Positions 46,032 to 56,648 of a DNA stretch of 64,000 bases are shown one piece after another. Positions within the stretch are counted from its first letter, which is position 1. Each line of letters opens with the position of its first letter. The translations under genes and the position numbers were made by a program. This DNA is from Cladopsammia gracilis (taxonomy: Eukaryota > Cnidaria > Anthozoa > Scleractinia > Dendrophylliidae): contig JAJGOT010000600.1 of assembly GCA_022457155.1 (NCBI GenBank), forward strand, positions 1 to 64,000, read 5' to 3'. The notes under the pieces were generated by a model. The model did not search any database, was not told where the DNA came from, and was given only the letters and a program-made list of their open reading frames with translations.

Positions 46032-49000
46032 ATGAAAGTCTTTCGTATTTCCTCTGCCTTGTTTGTTCTCACAATCTCAACTGTGCTTGTACAAAGCTCG
46101 GCGAATCACGGAGTGAAGTCACTGTCGCGAGGAAAGCGTCAATCTCGTTCGACTTGTTCAACAAAGAAATTACAACAACTCTATTCACCCAATTTCGCCA
46201 TTTTGAAATCTCGAGAAGGTGCTGAAGGTGGAAACAACAGCGTATTTTATGTCGGGGAAAAAGCAGTGTATGTTTGCAAAGATGATTTTAGGCAGATTGG
46301 CCAACTGCAATCGTTTATCTGCCAAGAAAATGACTTGTGGAAAGAATATTCTGGTCATCAAACTGGTAAGATTAATTGTGTGAATTATTTAAAACGACTT
46401 AATTTCTAGTTGTACGAAAAGTGCAGAAAATAATTTAATGTAGATATCCTACATTTACTGTAAACTGTTTATAAAAGAGCAATGTAGCCAAAAGAAAATG
46501 CTTATTTTGTTCCGGGATGCCAAGGTGCGAGACTTATTTTGAAAATATTCAGGACTGAACAATGAGTAAAATTATGCAAAGTGTATGCACAATTGCGTGA
46601 CTCTGAGTTACGGACGGACCATTAGAAAAGTGATTGGGGGGGGGGGGGGGGGGGGGGGACTTTGGGAGAGGCAAGAAAATTTTTTTTGGCCACCTAAGGT
46701 GGAAATCTTTTTTTTTTCACTCGATGGCTGGAATATTTTTTTTAATAGTTTATTTTTTAATTGTCCTTGGGCAGATTTTTTTTTTTTACGATAATGCGTG
46801 GGAAATTTTTTTCCTTAATAATTAACTGGGAAAATTTTTTTTTTTGCTTTTGCCTCACCCCCCCCCCCCTCCCCCTACATCACTTTTCTAATGGTCCATC
46901 CCTTATGTAAGCCACATTCAAACTCGACAGGAAAGCTTTAATCATCTTACAAATTCGTAATTGCTGCCCACATAGGGCAGCCATCCTAATTCTGTTCTGA
47001 TACTTGACCTTGCAATTACTGATGGAAAGGTAGATGGATGTTTGTTAGCAGTACCCAGTCTCCTCTGCGTGAATGTAATTGGTGGAGGGGGGTATTTCTA
47101 TTGTTGATATGAAGTACCCGTCCGTCTGCGTGTAAAACTAAAAAAAATCTCGATTTTTTTTCTGCTCTTGTCACACAGGACAATTGAAAATTAAACGCCT
47201 TTTGTCTTCCGGGGGGAGAGGGGGGGGACATAAAATGTTGTGTTGGTACGAAAGTAGCCTGCAAATTCAGGAAATCAGATAAACTTTCCTGACATTTTTT
47301 TTCTGCTGAAATATTCAGCTAAAAGAACCAAAAAAGATCTGGAAAAACAACACCATTCCAAGCATTTTCCTCAACATTGTTCAGTGGGTAAATGCAGAAG
47401 AATTGAAAGATGTTCTAGTTATTACAAATCTTAGGAAATTTTGATTGCACGTTATCGGGGGTTAAGTAATACAGATTATAAAAACCAGGAGGGAGAAATC
47501 AAATAATTAGTCATATCCTTGAAATCCAAGAGTCATTACACCTTATATATATTCCAAAATGGCGGCCAATTTATTATTCTTTTATATGCATTTTAATTAG
47601 CCCTCTTGGCCTCATTTTCACTTGAAAATTCCTTTGTATTTTCCACATGCTGACGAGGCCAAGAGGGCTAATTTACATGAATATAAAAGAATAATAAAAT
47701 GGCCGCCATTTTGGAATAAGATGTTTAGCCCATTTCCGGTATATACTTCATGGTGGTTTTAATTTATGTACGTCAAAGAATCCAGCACTTACTTAGGGCT
47801 AAACACTCATTTTAAAATGGTTAGCTTTTATTTACTGTTATGGATATCACTACCCATAACAGTAAATAAAAGCTAACCATTTTAAAATGAGTTTTTAGGA
47901 TCCCTATATGATAGGATCCCTATATGGTGTGTTACAATGAAGTATATACCCCATTTCCGAGTTGCTGTTAGTCTCCTCTTCAAACCGAGGCCAAGTGCAA
48001 ATCCATTCATATGGATATGAGTTTTCTTTCACATGCAAATTATACTTATATCCATTTGAATGCTTTTGTACTTGGCCTCGGCTTAAGAAGGAAGCTAAGA
48101 GCAACTCGGAAATGGGCTATTATGGAGACATGTAGTGTAGTTCTTACTTTTGAGTCTTTTCCGAACAAATTAAACGACACGTGGACATAGGCGGGTGCAA
48201 ATCACCGGGGAGTGATACATTATTATGTATTAACAACTAATTATTTAGCATTGCTAATTTACATTTATTCTCCCCCCCCCCCCCCCCCCCGAAGCTTGTT
48301 TGTTGGCTGTGACAATAAGCCATTTGCACGATGGCGTCATTTGACTACAACTACCAGAATTCATTTCGTTTTTCCTTTCTTATTTAAATTTTGTAATCCC
48401 AGTGCGGTTTAAATAATAATAGCCCTAATTTGCACTACAAAACAAAAAACTGAAGGATTCTGGTAGTTGTAGTCATATGACGTCATCGTGCAAATGGCCT
48501 ATTCAAAAAAGTAGCGACCCTCCTTCAACATAAATTCTTATAAAATTCCTAATAAATACTTTTCTAAACCTTTCTTTTACATCGCAGGTTTCTGTGTTGT
48601 GAAGCGTTGTAATGCAAAAACATTTTCCTGCACGAATGGTGACACTGTTGATGCTTGTAAACAGTGTGATTGTGTGGCCGACTGTCAAGATTCGAGCGAC
48701 GAGATGTCCTGTGCACCAACGCTGGTAGACGTGACTGGGAAAGCCACAGGAACCCTACATGCAGGCTCTGCGAGTTCAATGACTTGCTATTCATGGAAAC
48801 TACAGACTGATGACTTAGGTTTTTACATCAAACTTTTGTTTACAAAATTTTCGATGGCTCCGAATTGTGAGCGCAATTACGTTTCACTGGAAAATGCAAA
48901 CTTTACAGATTCCACGAGAACAGCAAAGTGCTGCAAGAGAACGGACCAGGCCGTGTGTAAGGTCGGTGGTTCTACATGTCCTCCTCTGTCTCGCACCGTA

Positions 49001-49489
49001 ACAAACTGGATGACCGTCAAGTTCTTTTCTGAGACTAACGAGTCGTATTTCACAGCAGTGTGGTACAATGTGGACAAGAGCTTCCCAAATGGCCTCATTC
49101 CGAGCCAGGATTCAACGTATTCACCTACACTGAAATTGCCAACGACGAAGAAATCGCCACTGCAAAAACCCAGCGCCCCTGTACTCGCACTTGTTCTTTT
49201 TGCTTTGATATTATTTGCTATAGGCTCTATTTTAGCCTGCAAGCTAGGAAAACGCATTCTGGGACCCAAATGTAGCTTTAGACACTGCCTCGCGTGCGTC
49301 TTGCGTCGACCTATTCCACCCGAGATCCCATCGCCATCTCACTCCGCAGAGATCCATCTTGAAGAAAGGGCCTTGACGGGGGACACCGACGGCTTAATCA
49401 CTCGAGACGGGCCGAACAGATTGCAGGCCACATATTTGGGAGATGATTCTGATGGGTCCTGGCATGGAAGCTCAGAAAACATGATTTGA
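46032..49489 (+). CDS. Sushi-like/LDLa/CUB single-pass membrane protein, gene 2
   Basis: Two exons, 46032-46365 and 48588-49489 (ACTG|GTAAGA...TCGCAG|GT), in phase: 411 residues. A signal peptide spans residues 1-24, then a basic RGKRQSR stretch that could be a furin-type cleavage site. A sushi-like module follows (GEKAVYVCKDDFRQIGQLQ), then an LDLa module at about 118-155 (DCQDSSDEMSC), a CUB-like domain at about 155-272 (GFYIKLLFTKFS, identical to gene 1 in this string), a membrane helix at 309-328 (ILACKLGK at its inner end, as in gene 1) and an acidic cytoplasmic tail ending SSENMI. The exon break falls at the same place and phase as in gene 1, so the two are products of tandem duplication. 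AATAAA at 49809-49814 is a likely poly(A) signal. The broken 3' copy at 50178 comes from this gene. The role is inferred to be at the cell surface; the ligand is unknown. Confidence 0.88.
46612..46900. repeat. MITE with GGACCATTAGAAAAGTGA ends and poly-G
   Basis: The left end GGACCATTAGAAAAGTGAT is followed by about 20 G. The right end has a C-run, then ATCACTTTTCTAATGGTCC. The interior is rich in T-runs. About 289 bp in the gene 2 intron. Confidence 0.85.
47545..47723. repeat. Palindromic MITE with paired AAAATGGCGGCCA words
   Basis: The left arm ATTCCAAAATGGCGGCCAAT, TTATTATTCTTTTATATGCA, TTAGCCCTCTTGGCCTC is mirrored on the right by GAGGCCAAGAGGGCTAAT and AAAATGGCCGCCATTTTGGA. The loop is about 50 bases. 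It lies in the intron of CUB gene 2. Confidence 0.85.
47727..48122. repeat. Nested palindromes with TAGCCCATTTCCG ends
   Basis: The outer ends TTAGCCCATTTCCG and CGGAAATGGGCTA are inverted. Inside are a near-perfect palindrome at about 47805-47897 (CATTTTAAAATGGTTAGCTT and its mirror around GGATATCACTA) and another at about 47955-48115 (CCGAGTTGCT...AGCAACTCGG with GAGGCCAAGTGCAAAT inside). GAAGTATATACC is mirrored across the first inner palindrome, so one hairpin element has landed in another. Confidence 0.75.
48272..48291. repeat. Poly-C tract
   Basis: About 20 uninterrupted C in the gene 2 intron, just before a family D MITE. A G-quadruplex or assembly-error candidate. Confidence 0.9.
48314..48503. 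repeat. MITE family D, copy 2
   Basis: Nearly identical to 24628-24821 over the full length (TTTGCACGATGGCGTCATTT, CTACAACTACCAGAATTCAT, AACTGAAGGATTCTGG). A few substitutions and an AATAATAG/AACAATTA difference separate them. It lies 85 bp before the second exon of CUB gene 2. Confidence 0.9.
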
Positions 49490-50177
49490 TTTGCCACAGT
49501 TACTGTACATAGTTTCATTGCAGAGAAAGTGAACATAGCTGACAAGGAATGACGCGTTCTAAGTAAAGGACGACATACGTATCTTGTATTGTTGCAAAAC
49601 GTTTTCGATGAGATTTAAATGTCATTCAGAGGTACCAGATTCAAATGACCTGTTCGATTTTACACGACTAAGTGAAAAATCCTTTTAAGTTGTTATAAAA
49701 GGTGACAGGCCTGGCACAAATCCTGCTCGTCGCTAAAAGCATTTTAGCACAGCTTTAGAATAAGTCTACCCCAAGTACGTGTCTGAGATATTTTTCCATT
49801 CAGATCAAAATAAAGATATAACAGGCCCGTTGTTCTAAATGTTGTCCTTTTTTTACCTTAGGAAAAAAGCTCTCGTTGTGATACTGACAGGAGGAATTTA
49901 CGCTTTCCAGGGCCATTTAGAATCTAGTTACGCCGTCATTTGTTTGCTAGCTCTTGGCATAACAACAGAGTTTCTTTCGCTCAATTTGAAAGAGTTGCAA
50001 GATAAGTAGTAGCCGCTTAAGTAGGAATCATTCGCTGCTAAGGATCAGTTCATTTCTCAGTGCGTTATTTAATGTGAGCGCAAGTCTGCGGTTAGCATAA
50101 CGTGCGATATAGTGTTTCTTCATCACGACTAAAAGATTCTAAGATCCAATTCAGGTATATGCGATAGTAACCGGTCT
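49490..50177. other. 3' flank of CUB gene 2
   Basis: Contains the likely 3' untranslated region with AATAAA at 49809-49814. No other gene is recognised. Confidence 0.5.
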
Positions 50178-50578
50178 ATATTGGGGAGGTGATTCTATCG
50201 GGTCTTGGCATGGAAGCTCAGAAAACATGATTTGATTTGTGTTAATTTTCACAGTTACTGTACATAGTGAGTGATAGCACATAATTAATAACAGCCACAA
50301 GCCGGTGGAAAGTAAGGGTGCGTTTTTAGGGCCGGGGACGCGCGTACTTTTACGGACCTTCCCGCTCGCGTCTTTCATTACAGAGAAAGTGAACCGGCAT
50401 AGTGGACAAGAAATGACGCGTTCTAAGTAAGGACGACACACTCTACGTATCTTGTACTGTTGCAAATGAATTTAAAATGTCATTCAGAGGTTTCAGTTTC
50501 AAATGACCTGTTCGATTTTTTACACGTCAAATGGTCGTGTGTTTTTAAACACACGACTGAGTGAAAAATCCTTTGCTA
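50178..50578 (+). pseudogene. Broken copy of CUB gene 2's 3' end
   Basis: The block GGTCTTGGCATGGAAGCTCA GAAAACATGATTTGATTTG at about 50200-50238 repeats the last codons and stop of CUB gene 2 (49457-49494). ACAGTTACTGTACATAG, AGAGAAAGTGAAC, AATGACGCGTTCTAAGTAA, TACGTATCTTGTA and AATGACCTGTTCGATTTT then repeat its 3' flank in the same order. Insertions and substitutions have accumulated. It encodes only a few residues, so it is a dead remnant of a third copy or of a local duplication of the 3' end. Confidence 0.75.
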
Positions 50579-51057
50579 TGTACTAAATAGCCAACTCGTT
50601 AACTTCCTGATATTCAGGGATTTTTGACAAGTTTATGTTGTGATTGCAATAAACATCAAATACATCTTTGTCAGTGCCACCCGCAAACTAGCTGGATAGC
50701 TTGGTGTTTGCACTGCATTTCTATTAAACAAAAAAACATTAACCGTATTTACTGGAATAAATACTCTTCTCGTTTAAACACCCCTTCAGACATACAACTC
50801 TACGTACATAAGTGGTCAGTTTTATGTGGAGGGAATGTCATTTCTTTTAAATTTACGTCTCCTCAAAGAGGCTCAGTTTGAATTAACACCCAGAAGGTTT
50901 ATTCGAGAAAAGACTGCGTTTTTGCGAGGTACGATGATGAGGCTTGATTTTCAAAACAATTTCACTAGTATTTTTAATTATATTACGGCAATAAATACCA
51001 ATGGCTTCTTCGCATCCCGCCTTTCATTGCATGCCCACCACACGGTAGAGTCTACCT

Positions 51058-51360
51058 TTTATAGCTCAGAAGGAGGTCGGACACTTATTGAGAATTATGT
51101 AACGTAATGTCGACACTTAGAATTTTATTTTCAATACATTTTTAAGTGTAGAAAAGAAAATATAAAATTCCAACTCAGGATTGAACCTGCGACCTCAGCT
51201 AGGCTTAGGCTTACATAGCCTACCGTACCACTGTACCACCTAGCTTTTAGGTTTGCTTAGACCTAAATTTAACTATAAATTGCTAACCCCGTTACTCCGT
51301 TATATTAGTCTCAATAAGGTGTCCGGACCTCCTTCTGAGCTATGGAATCTAGACTCTTCC
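51058..51360. repeat. tRNA-like repeat inside a palindrome (family C), copy 2
   Basis: The core at 51077-51325 matches 20512-20775 (CGGACACTTATTGAGA, GTAATGTCGACA, TAGAATTTTATTTTCAATA, ACATAGCCTACCGTACCACT). The minus-strand tRNA-like segment is at about 51171-51246 with TGGTACAGTGG and GGTTCAATCC. The flanks ATAGCTCAGAAGGAGGT and ACCTCCTTCTGAGCTAT are inverted copies of each other but unlike the flanks of copy 1. Confidence 0.75.
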
Positions 51361-51891
51361 CCGCCACACCAAGATCTCGCCGGCGAATTTCTGAAAGAGA
51401 GGAGTCTGGTTCCTAGGCAGGTGTTTTAAATTTTAATGCAAATGTGGAGGCAACTTTACTCTATTAAAATCTTTACTGTCCTAATGGCAACATTTGTTTC
51501 TAAAGGAGAAACACTAATATTAAATTTAAAATTTGTTTTGTTTGAAGAAAGCTGAATGATTGTGTAAGGAAACTGATAATCATGACTTTGTCTTGGCTTC
51601 AAGCTGACATATATTTTTTTTAATTTTACAATATGTCAGTGTCTAATCCAATCAATACAGAAAGCTGTTTGTTAAAATAAACAAATAAAGCAGTAATTGC
51701 GCGAGCGGGTTATAATAAAAACTTCAGCATTCAGCCAATATGATAATGATGTTAGTTAACAGGTGGAATTATTAACTGACAAGCTTTCCCCACAGTCCTT
51801 ACCTTCGAAACCGCTCTTGCGGATAGAAAGTGAAATATCACCCTCGCAAAACGTTTCCATTTGCTCGACAAGGTAGGCTAGAGGACTGTAC
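51361..51891. other. Upstream flank of GPCR gene 1
   Basis: AT-rich, with no exon or repeat that I can support. It presumably carries the promoter of the first receptor gene, if that gene is alive. Confidence 0.4.
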
Positions 51892-52810
51892 ATGACAAAC
51901 AACCCAAGCATGAACAGTACAGGAGCTAACCAACCGGGTACTTTAACAGACTCCATAGCAGCTGTTTGCGTTGTCAATGCAGTTTTTTTCGATGACCGCA
52001 ATGATAGGAAACGGCCTTGTACTCGGAACAATTTGGAAAACCCAAGCTTTGCATACGACTTCGAATATTTTGCTGTTTGGACTTGCTTTATCAGATTTTG
52101 GAGTCGGTTTGATCGTTCAACTAATGTTCGTGTTTTGCTTGATCGTGGAAATCGTCACTAAACGATATATTGCTTCCGTTTGGATGGCTTATAGAGTGAC
52201 ACAAGCTGTTTTTGTTTCCGCGACAGTTTTAACGCTAACAGCAGTAAGCGTGGATAGATTTCTAGCACTGTACCTTCATTTAAGATACACTGTTGTTGTC
52301 ACTGTCAAACGTACTATCACTTTGCTGTTTGTGATCTGGACGGCAAGTTTTATGTATGCCCTTACACTCATCGTTGATAAACACATAGACCAAGATGTAG
52401 GCCTTTATCGTCGGCTCTGTATTATCGTCGTGTTCTCATCCGTTGTGGTGAATTCTATAGTTTATTGCATGATTTTTCGTATCGCTCGCTATCACCAAAA
52501 GCAAATTCAGAATATTGCGCACATGAATGTAATTGACGAGTCGAATAGGAGGCGCCATAGCAAGTCTGCCTTTAACATGTTTGTGATATTTCTGTTATTG
52601 TGCATTTGTTATTTTCCATATCTTTACGTGCGAATTGCCATCAGGTATTCAGAGTGGTCTCCGAGTATTATTCGCCTGACACTCAGCTGGTCTGCAGTAC
52701 TTGTTTACATCAATTCGTCTCTTAATCCATTGGTGTGCTGTTGGCGCATGCGTGACTTACGAACAGCAATGAAGGACTTTGTGAAAACTGTTTGTTATAA
52801 CCAACATTGA
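51892..52810 (+). pseudogene. Class A GPCR with a frameshift in TM1 region
   Basis: A single-exon rhodopsin-like receptor. From ATG 51892 the frame gives a short N-terminus with an NST glycosylation site and the start of TM1 (SIAAVCVVNAVF), then breaks at a run of seven T at about 51982-51988. Everything after continues in another frame: TM1 end IGNGLVLG, TM2 LFGLALSDFGVGLIV, TM3 ending VDRFLALYLHLRY (in place of DRY), TM6 with CYFPY, and TM7 NSSLNPLVCCWR (in place of NPxxY), to the stop at 52808-52810. The best alternative start downstream of the break is ATG 51977, which removes most of TM1. So the gene is a recent pseudogene, an allele, or intact with a homopolymer sequencing error. It is clearly a tandem relative of the receptor at 55740 (shared LALSDxGVGLIVQ and YxNSSxNP). 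Ligand unknown. Confidence 0.75.
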
Positions 52811-55739
52811 TCATAGACAAAGAGGCAGATTTTTAACATGAAAAATCTAGGAATTGATGTTCCTGGAGTGCCAAGCGTTTGCAAGGATTCATCCGTGCAT
52901 CCGGGACATTGTGCTCCCTGTCAAGCTTTCCGCCTGCCTTCTCGCCTCAGTCCTCAGCCTGCTTGCCCACATCATTAAAAACAAATAAACCGGTGCAGTG
53001 GGAACAAAGTGCGCCGGTTATCAGAAAGTTGACAGCGAGCACTAATTGAGCTCTGTCGCATGATGGAAGGAAGTCGGTTTAGCATGATTATCAAGTTTGG
53101 TGCAAAATAAGTGGCAAAAATTAAGAACTAAGGGTTTTTTAAACAAACAAACAGACAGGTAGCATAGAACGCTTTGTTATCACAGAATGCGAAAGTGCTC
53201 ATTAGGTAGCCCGGATTTGGCTTAATAAAGAGGGAAGTTCATGTCGCCGATTGACATGAGCTGCAGTTAAGACCTAGCCAAATTCAACAACATTCAACAT
53301 CGTATAATTCAACTTTGGTAAACGACGTAGCCAAACGGGTTATCACGCCGTTATCCCTAAATGGAAAGTCGTAAGCTAGTATTTAGCATAATAGAGAGAC
53401 TGTAGCTCAGCATAATTGATATTTAGTAAGTGAGACAGACAAAGGAACAACGTGCGCAGTTGTCCCTAAAAAGGAAAGTTTCAGCTAGCTCGCTGCATAA
53501 CAAAGGACTGTTGTTCAGCATACTTGACAATTAGTAAAGTAAGTTTTGACACAGGCTATAAGACGTTACTATGATCATCATGCCTGAGAAGAATTTCTGG
53601 CAAAAATTCAGAACTTCGGGGGCGTTCTAACCGCCAGAAAAACAGGTGCAACAAAACGCACCACGCGAAAGGAAGAAGCTCATTTTCTTATCACAGGATG
53701 CGAAAGTGCTCATCAAATGGCTCATTTTGATTGACAAGCTGTAAGCATGCTAGCTTAAGTTAGTAATATAAAATATTCATATCGGAATAAAGAGTTTCCT
53801 CCACCAGCGAAAAATGTGACAGTTACCAAAATATATGTAAAATAGTAACCAAACCATTTTTGGTGCATTCTGTAGCAATGCAACCTTTTGCATGATGTTC
53901 TGTCTCAGGGTGTATTAAACATTAGTTATGATCGTAAGTTGCGTTAGGCGAAAAAAAAGTCTGGCAAAAATTCGAAACTGAGGCATTTTTTAAACAAACA
54001 AACTGGTGGAACAAAGTGCGCAGTTATCGCAAAATGCGAAAGTTCTCAATAGAGATCTTTAGCTTGATTGACATGAGAAGCGTTCTGTTACAGTTCGTCT
54101 TCGTCTTTATTGAATTCAACTAAACTTGATGGAAGCAAACGATGTAATCTGATTTGCTATGGATTTTCCGCGCATGACGGCACCACGTATCTTACTGTCA
54201 AAATATAATACGAAGGGAGTGTAACACTAATTTCCAGTAAGGTCATCGTGGAGTTTAGCTCCTCCATGTGCTTCATGGAATTCATAGCCCCTTCACATTC
54301 GCAACATTCAGAACTGAGAGGGTGTTCTAAACAAAGAAACAGGTGATACAAAACGTGTTGTTATGTCAACTGAAATACGCAAGTGCACATCAGGTGGCAC
54401 ATAGCTTAGTAATATAATCTTACAAGACGGAGAGTTAATATCAGACATGCAAATCGGGAAAAAGGGTTTTCTTCGTTAGCGACAACTATATGGAATTCAT
54501 TGCCGTAGTTGTTGATACCGAAAAGAACTCTTTGTTATCATAATCTCTTGAAAAGGAATGAGCGAGCTAATCATCCGCGGATGGGCGAGTCTAAACCCTT
54601 TATATCCCAAGAGTACCACATATCAAAATTTAAGAAGCATTCCAAATTTCATTTTGTAAAATATTGAAAAACAAATTGAACCATGCAAAAGTACTGCCGA
54701 AGCAATTATTTACAAAATTTACACCAAATTAACTTAAACAACGCTTGTTTATCACAATAATTTTTGCTTGCCAACCAAAAACCCTTACGAAGTTCTATAA
54801 GCCCATGGCTTATAACCGGGATTTTACGGTATCTTAAGAAAGCAAATTAAATCGTAGTATTTTCTAGTATTTTTCAGTTACCTAAGTGAAAAACCCGTTC
54901 CTATCTTGAACACCAACAAAGTGTCTTAGCAATTAAGATTGTACAGAACGTCTAGATTAGTGACGCATCGATCTGTTTCCGCTTAAACAACAAAGAGTTT
55001 CCTTAAACTGGTGCTCGAATCTTTTTCTTCATTTTGACTTTGCGCGTTCACTTCCAAACCGCCCAAGTTAAAAATCCGAAGGAAAAGACCCAAGTTCTAG
55101 TACATAATACTGGAAAATAGGAAGTATTAAGGGGATATGTTATAAAATGGCTATTTTACGTTTCAGATCCACGGTTAGGATCACATTAACAGCCTTGTGA
55201 TATACGTCATGTAAACCGTCATTAATTACAGCCTCAACCAATTAGGAGTTATACAGCCCACGACACCACGATCGCGTGTAATGAAACAGGTGAAACTTTT
55301 GCTGAAAATGCTAATTAGCTATGTGTTTTATAAAGGAAGAATCTGACATAAATGTCGGATGATGGAGAAGTATCAGTGGCCGGAAAAATCTTAAATGAAA
55401 CGAATCGTGTTTTAATGTAACAACGCCACGCAAGTGGCACACGATTTGCTGTTTTAAAGCTTAAATTAGTCAAATTGAAGGATTGAACACGATCCAAAAA
55501 ATACTGAAACGAAAAGGAGGATTTGAACGTGGCGATTAACAAGGCACTGGTGTTGTGCTATTGAAACTGCGTCAGTGCAATACAGTGGAGATCTACGTAC
55601 GAATCGAAGACGAGAGAAGTTAGGACTAGCATAAATATACCTCGTGCCTTTGTGCTAATAGAACTCACTTTATTTTAGCTGAAGAAGTGTCAAGTGGAAT
55701 CTTAATCACCACTGCATCAACGCACTGAACTGCAAAACA
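52811..55739. other. Spacer with an old degenerate repeat array
   Basis: At about 53105-53205, 53595-53720, 53960-54060 and 54295-54400, with a partial unit near 52985, a module of roughly 100 bp recurs: GGCAAAAATT-AGAACT, GTTCTAAACAAA, CAGGTGXAACAAA, TTATCACAGAATGCGAAAGT, GCTCATCAGGTGGC. A second 120-bp repeat (TTATCCCTAAA-GGAAAGT ... GCTCAGCATA-TTGATATTTAG) occurs twice at 53345-53540. No open gene lies between the two receptors. Confidence 0.6.
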
Positions 55740-56648
55740 ATGCAGAAAATGGAAGCCTTAACCAATCGCACAGAGAACACAACAAGCCCAACGTCATCTG
55801 AAAGCATTGCCCATGCTGTAGCACTGCTTTGCTGCATTATTAATGCATTGCTATCGTTAACAGCCATTGGTGGAAATTTCTTGGCGTTGGGTGCGATATG
55901 GAGGACATCGTCGCTACACTCACCGACCAATGTTCTGTTCTTTGGATTAGCGTTGTCCGACCTTGGGGTCGGCCTTATTGTTCAACCTTTGTACGTTGGC
56001 GCACTCGCCACAAGTGAACATTTAAATGATTTAATTAAATCGTTTTACTTGCTTCAAGCTTTTTTCGTCTGTATGACAGCGCTGACTCTTTTGGCAGTAA
56101 CCTGCGACAGATTTCTCGCCATTTTCCTGCATTTAAGGTACAGGGCTGTTGTTTCGGTGAATCGAACAAAGTTTGTTTTGTCTGTTATCTGGATAACAAG
56201 TGCTCTGTATGGTTCTACGATAATCTGGGCCGACCAAATATATCAGAAATTGACAGTTACGCTAATATCCATGTTTATTCTTGCAAATACAGTGTTTTAT
56301 TTCATGATTCAACGGGTGGTGCAACGTCATGAAGCTCATATCAAGAAACAATCTCAGGTTCATATGCAACAGGAACAAGATGGAGCCGAAAATATAACAA
56401 GATACAAAAAGTCCGTCAACAACCTTGTGGTTATGTATATTTTGCTTCTTCTATGCTACACCCCGTATCTGTGTACAAGGGTTGCTATCTTATTTACTGG
56501 ATGGACGGCCGGTTATGAAGTCGCTATCAATGTGGTGATAACCATGGTGTATGTAAATTCATCAGTGAATCCCGTGTTCTATTATTGGCGCATGAGCGAA
56601 TTACGAATAGCCATGAAGCAGTTCCTAAAAACGCTTTGTGGACGGTGA
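55740..56648 (+). CDS. Class A (rhodopsin-like) G protein-coupled receptor
   Basis: A single exon, 302 codons with a second ATG at codon 4, which may be the true start. The short N-terminus carries NRT and NTT glycosylation sites. Seven hydrophobic segments are visible: TM1 with GGNFLALG, TM2 LFFGLALSDLGVGLIVQP, TM3 ending CDRFLAIFLHLRY (Cys-Asp-Arg instead of Asp-Arg-Tyr), TM4 VLSVIWITSALYG, TM5 LTVTLISMFILANTVFYF, TM6 LLLLCYTPYL (CYTP in place of CWLP) and TM7 VNSSVNPVFYYWR (NPxxY kept). The second outer loop is very short and has no Cys, so the usual TM3-loop disulphide cannot form. That trait is known from the melanocortin/lipid/adenosine (MECA) group. Intronless receptors of this sort are expanded in corals. 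A plasma-membrane receptor with unknown ligand, probably G-protein coupled. The N-terminus-to-TM7 frame is intact, unlike the neighbour at 51892. Confidence 0.9.
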   Translation: MQKMEALTNRTENTTSPTSSESIAHAVALLCCIINALLSLTAIGGNFLALGAIWRTSSLHSPTNVLFFGLALSDLGVGLIVQPLYVGALATSEHLNDLIKSFYLLQAFFVCMTALTLLAVTCDRFLAIFLHLRYRAVVSVNRTKFVLSVIWITSALYGSTIIWADQIYQKLTVTLISMFILANTVFYFMIQRVVQRHEAHIKKQSQVHMQQEQDGAENITRYKKSVNNLVVMYILLLLCYTPYLCTRVAILFTGWTAGYEVAINVVITMVYVNSSVNPVFYYWRMSELRIAMKQFLKTLCGR

